From Eggerthellaceae bacterium (GTDB lineage: Bacteria; Actinomycetota; Coriobacteriia; Coriobacteriales; Eggerthellaceae), in contig CAAEDC010000025.1 of NCBI GenBank assembly GCA_900754495.1, forward strand, positions 1 through 17,258: DNA of 17,258 nt, read 5' to 3'. The position numbers were made by a program, and so were the translations under genes. Below the pieces are notes generated by a model. It was not told the origin of the DNA and made no database searches. It saw nothing but the letters and a program-made list of their open reading frames with translations. Each line of letters opens with the position of its first letter. Position 1 is the stretch's first letter. Below, one piece after another: positions 15,483-17,258 of this stretch.

Positions 15483-15682
15483 GAGTATTCAAGAACTCTA
15501 TACCTCGCTTTAACAAGTTTTCTATTACTTGAATTTTCTAGTTCTTACAATTTCATATTTTATTGTTTTTTAGTTCTTGTGTTTTCAAGTTTTCATATTT
15601 TCATGTTCTTGACTACTCTTTTTCTTGATGTATACTTTACTCGTGTTCTCTAGTATTCAAGTTTTTGAGTTCTCTATCAATC
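15483..15682 (+). repeat. Partition-type octad array, block 2 (25 units), centromere/operator candidate
   Basis: Twenty-five consecutive 8-bp units continue up to the parA ribosome site with the pattern NNGTWYTC. Examples are GAGTATTC (15483), AAGTTTTC (15515 and 15587), GTGTTCTC (15643) and GAGTTCTC (15667). Position 7 is T in 24 of 25 and position 8 is C in 16. Exact ACTC boxes occur in the units starting at 15491, 15611 and 15635. The block is shifted by five bases relative to block 1. The RHH protein encoded at 16529 is the likely ligand, by analogy with ParG and omega. Confidence 0.82.
15609..15636 (+). promoter_or_regulatory. parA promoter inside the octad array
   Basis: TTGACT (15609-15614), a 16-base spacer and TATACT (15631-15636) form a good sigma-70-type promoter about 60 bases before parA. 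The unit carrying the -10 (GATGTATA, 15627-15634) is one of the few that breaks the octad consensus, as expected if promoter function constrains the array there. Binding of the RHH protein to neighbouring units would block RNA polymerase, so autorepression is likely. Confidence 0.72.
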
Positions 15683-15689
15683 AAGGAGG
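15683..15689 (+). promoter_or_regulatory. parA ribosome-binding site
   Basis: AAGGAGG lies six bases before ATG 15696 and fixes that codon as the start. It directly abuts the last octad. Confidence 0.88.
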
Positions 15690-15695
15690 CAGGGA

Positions 15696-16529
15696 ATGGC
15701 AAAGGCCAAGGCGCCGACGTCCCAGAAGAACCCCGCATGGGTCGTCACGGTGGGAGCCATGAAGGGCGGGGCTGGAAAGACCATGGTCGTCGACAACATC
15801 GCCGGCTGCCTCGCAGAGCGCTATAAGGTGCTTGTCGTGGACGCCGATCCCCAGGCTAACGCCTCCAAGGGGTTGGGGATCGACATTGCCGACCCGGACA
15901 TGACCACCCTTGCCGACGTCCTCACGAACCAGGGCACGCCGCCGGAGGACGCGGTGATCCGCGCCCCGTTGCGCGACCTGCCGAACCTGGACGTGATGCC
16001 GTCCTCGATCCTGCTGTTCAAAACGGAATTCGAACTCGCGGCAAAAGGCGAGCGGATCAGGCTGCTCGGCTACTACCTGCAGGACAACAGCGAGTTCTTC
16101 GGCCGGTACGACTACATCATCATCGACACCAACCCTGGGCTCGGCCTCGTTAACCAAAACGCCTTCTTCGCCGCGGACTCGATAGTGCTCGTGACCGACG
16201 TGTCGGACAACGGGCTCACCGGCGTCGAGATGTTCCAATACTTGTGGGGCGAGGAATTGTGCACCGAGCTCCGCATCCCCGACGTCACCAAGGGACTTGT
16301 GGTCTGCAACTACGACAAGCGCATCAAGCTGGCACCCGAGATGCTCGACTACATCCGCTCGCGCGAAGACATGGGCGGTCTGCTCGTTGATACCGTCATC
16401 CCGTACCGCGTAGCCTACAAGGACACCGAAGTCGAGTCGAAGCCAATCAACCTGGAACATCCCAAATCCAACGAACATACGATACTGGAAGCGGTCGTGA
16501 AGGATCTTAGAAAGAAAGGAGCCATCTGA
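15696..16529 (+). CDS. parA: ParA-family partition ATPase
   Basis: This 277-residue Walker-type partition ATPase binds DNA non-specifically in its ATP state and moves its partner-centromere complex over the nucleoid. It has the deviant Walker A KGGAGKT at residues 23-29 with both signature lysines, the switch motif VVDADPQAN at 47-55 and Walker B IIID at 141-144 followed by TNPGLG. There is no long N-terminal helix-turn-helix region, so it is of the type Ib/ParF-Soj-like class, although longer than ParF. The stop and the next start overlap (TGATG). The promoter lies within the upstream octad array, which implies repression by its RHH partner. ParA family membership is clear; whether it serves a plasmid or an ICE is not decided here. 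Confidence 0.95.
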   Translation: MAKAKAPTSQKNPAWVVTVGAMKGGAGKTMVVDNIAGCLAERYKVLVVDADPQANASKGLGIDIADPDMTTLADVLTNQGTPPEDAVIRAPLRDLPNLDVMPSSILLFKTEFELAAKGERIRLLGYYLQDNSEFFGRYDYIIIDTNPGLGLVNQNAFFAADSIVLVTDVSDNGLTGVEMFQYLWGEELCTELRIPDVTKGLVVCNYDKRIKLAPEMLDYIRSREDMGGLLVDTVIPYRVAYKDTEVESKPINLEHPKSNEHTILEAVVKDLRKKGAI

Positions 16530-16954
16530 TGGCAACCTCGAACCGATTCGCCGCAGCAAGGGAAGCCGCTGCGAAGGAGGCATCCCAGCCGGCACCGCCA
16601 GAACCCGAGGTCGTCACGCCGAGCCGGGCGGAAGCCCCCTCTCCCTCGAAGCCGCGCAAGGGTGGGGAAGAGGGGCAGAAGCCGTCAACGGGCAAGCGCC
16701 GGGCACCGGCCGCGCGCGCAACGCCGAAGAAGGCCGACGCCGGCGAGGTAAGCCAAGCCTCCTCGAGGGAGAGCGGCGAGCAATCGTATACGACGTACGG
16801 CTTCATGATCACCGAGGATCAGAACAAGGCCCTCAACCGGCTCAAGGGCATAGACGGGCTGAACCGCTCGCTGGTCATACGCGAGGCGCTCGATGCGTGG
16901 ATAGCCGCCCATAAGGACGAGTACCCCGAGTCCCTCGGCCAGTACGGGAAGTGA
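16529..16954 (+). CDS. Ribbon-helix-helix centromere-binding partner of ParA (ParG/omega-like)
   Basis: This is a 141-residue protein. Residues 1-86 are rich in Ala, Pro, Lys and Glu and probably disordered. Residues 87-130 have the ribbon-helix-helix pattern: a beta-strand (TTYGFMIT), a first helix (DQNKALNRLKG), a turn (DGLNRS) and a second helix (LVIREALDAWIAAH). Such proteins bind as dimers to short repeated sites with the strand in the major groove. In ParG and omega a flexible basic N-tail stimulates the ParA ATPase, and the Arg-containing start here (NRFAAAREAAAKE) could do so. It is coupled to parA by TGATG, with AAAGAAAGGAG upstream. The adjoining octad array is the obvious binding site. 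The N-tail is much longer than in ParG (76 residues in total). Confidence 0.85.
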   Translation: MATSNRFAAAREAAAKEASQPAPPEPEVVTPSRAEAPSPSKPRKGGEEGQKPSTGKRRAPAARATPKKADAGEVSQASSRESGEQSYTTYGFMITEDQNKALNRLKGIDGLNRSLVIREALDAWIAAHKDEYPESLGQYGK

Positions 16955-16958
16955 CGTC

Positions 16959-17258
16959 GTGAAGACATCCAGATACCGCGGCCACGTGCTCGCCACGATC
17001 ACCGACCGCGACCTCTACTACGGCGGCATCGGCGAGAGCTACCAAGTAGGCCAGGTGCTCATATTCGCCGCCGGCACCAAGCCGAAACCGGGTAGCGAGA
17101 TGGCATGCGCCGACAACATGGCCGCCGCCACGGAGTACCTCGACGGCGGGGGATCCCCCGCCGCGATACCGGAACCCGCTCGGCTGCAGGAGGATCCTGC
17201 ACCTGCGCCGCAAGCGCCCTCCGACGGCCGCCTGGAGGCTATCGTCGCCGAAGCGAGG
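16959..17258 (+). CDS. Partial unknown gene in the parA operon (GTG start)
   Basis: A frame starting at GTG 16959, four bases after the RHH stop, stays open for 100 codons to the window edge. The product begins (M)KTSRYRGHVLATITDRDLYYGG, continues with a strand-rich segment to about residue 45 and then turns into a Pro/Ala-rich, likely disordered stretch. There is no membrane segment. A weak GGGAAG precedes the start. Its place suggests co-transcription with the partition genes. Such third genes may be regulators or replication-linked proteins, but nothing here identifies it. There is no competing ATG start in this frame near the RHH stop. Confidence 0.6.
   Translation, partial: MKTSRYRGHVLATITDRDLYYGGIGESYQVGQVLIFAAGTKPKPGSEMACADNMAAATEYLDGGGSPAAIPEPARLQEDPAPAPQAPSDGRLEAIVAEAR

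Larger units (their letters stand above)
15201..15695. other. 495-bp divergent intergenic control region
   Basis: This is the only gap over 300 bases. From left to right it holds the leader and candidate promoter of the leftward operon with a ten-C run (15240-15249), about 75 bp of AT-rich DNA, a short palindrome (15327-15346), octad block 1 (15342-15445), a 37-bp break, and octad block 2 (15483-15682) containing the parA promoter and ending at the parA ribosome site. The plus strand is strongly T over A: for example, 37 T and 11 A in the 60 bases from 15541. Confidence 0.9.

Noticed and set aside
15414..15653. A 79-codon hydrophobic open frame starting with GTG in the octad array
   Set aside because: Its Phe/Leu/Ser/Tyr-rich product is what any frame of T-rich repeated DNA gives. 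It has no ribosome site and overlaps the parA promoter.

Overview
The window is about 62-65% G+C over most of its length. It carries the conjugation and partition backbone of a mobile element (an ICE or conjugative plasmid) from a high-GC Gram-positive bacterium. The mix of a PrgI/VirB4/TraG-type mating apparatus, a giant SpaA/Cna-B surface protein with a sortase-like C-terminus, and high GC fits an intestinal actinobacterium such as a member of the Coriobacteriia/Eggerthellaceae. That assignment is inference. No rRNA, tRNA, CRISPR array, transposase, integrase, relaxase, replication gene or sortase is visible.

Layout. Eleven genes run leftward (minus strand) from 15200 to the left edge, closely packed and often with overlapping stops and starts. 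They are, in order of transcription: a secreted/membrane-anchored protein of 382 aa; a membrane protein of 387 aa with a Cys/His-rich tail; a 1678-aa repeat adhesin; a 92-aa winged-helix-like protein; two related proteins of 383 and 239 aa, the first resembling DUF3801/PcfB; the TraG/VirD4 coupling ATPase; a VirB2/TrbC/Maff2-like pilin candidate; a PrgI-like (VirB3-position) protein; the VirB4 ATPase; and the start of another gene cut by the window edge. The order, surface adhesins first and type IV secretion proteins after, resembles the prg/pcf region of enterococcal conjugative plasmids. Rightward genes start at 15696: ParA, a ribbon-helix-helix (RHH) partner, and a partial unknown gene.

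The 495-bp gap between the divergent units (15201-15695) is the most remarkable part. It is T-rich and holds about 38 degenerate tandem 8-bp units in two blocks (15342-15445 and 15483-15682). The second block runs up to the parA ribosome-binding site and contains a good parA promoter. A ParA/RHH pair beside such an array looks like a type Ib (ParF/ParG- or delta/omega-like) segregation locus in which the array is both centromere and operator. On the other side, the best candidate promoter of the leftward operon has a run of ten G (minus strand) inside an over-long 19-bp spacer, the arrangement of a phase-variable promoter.

Working model. ParA and the RHH protein segregate the element and repress their own promoter. 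The leftward operon makes a surface adhesin, accessory membrane proteins and the mating channel, with TraG and VirB4 as energy sources. Other notable points are two strong GC-rich hairpins inside the operon (13978-14044 and 3559-3589), a lone in-frame TGA separating the 383- and 239-aa genes, and a low-GC N-terminal third in the adhesin that suggests a mosaic gene.
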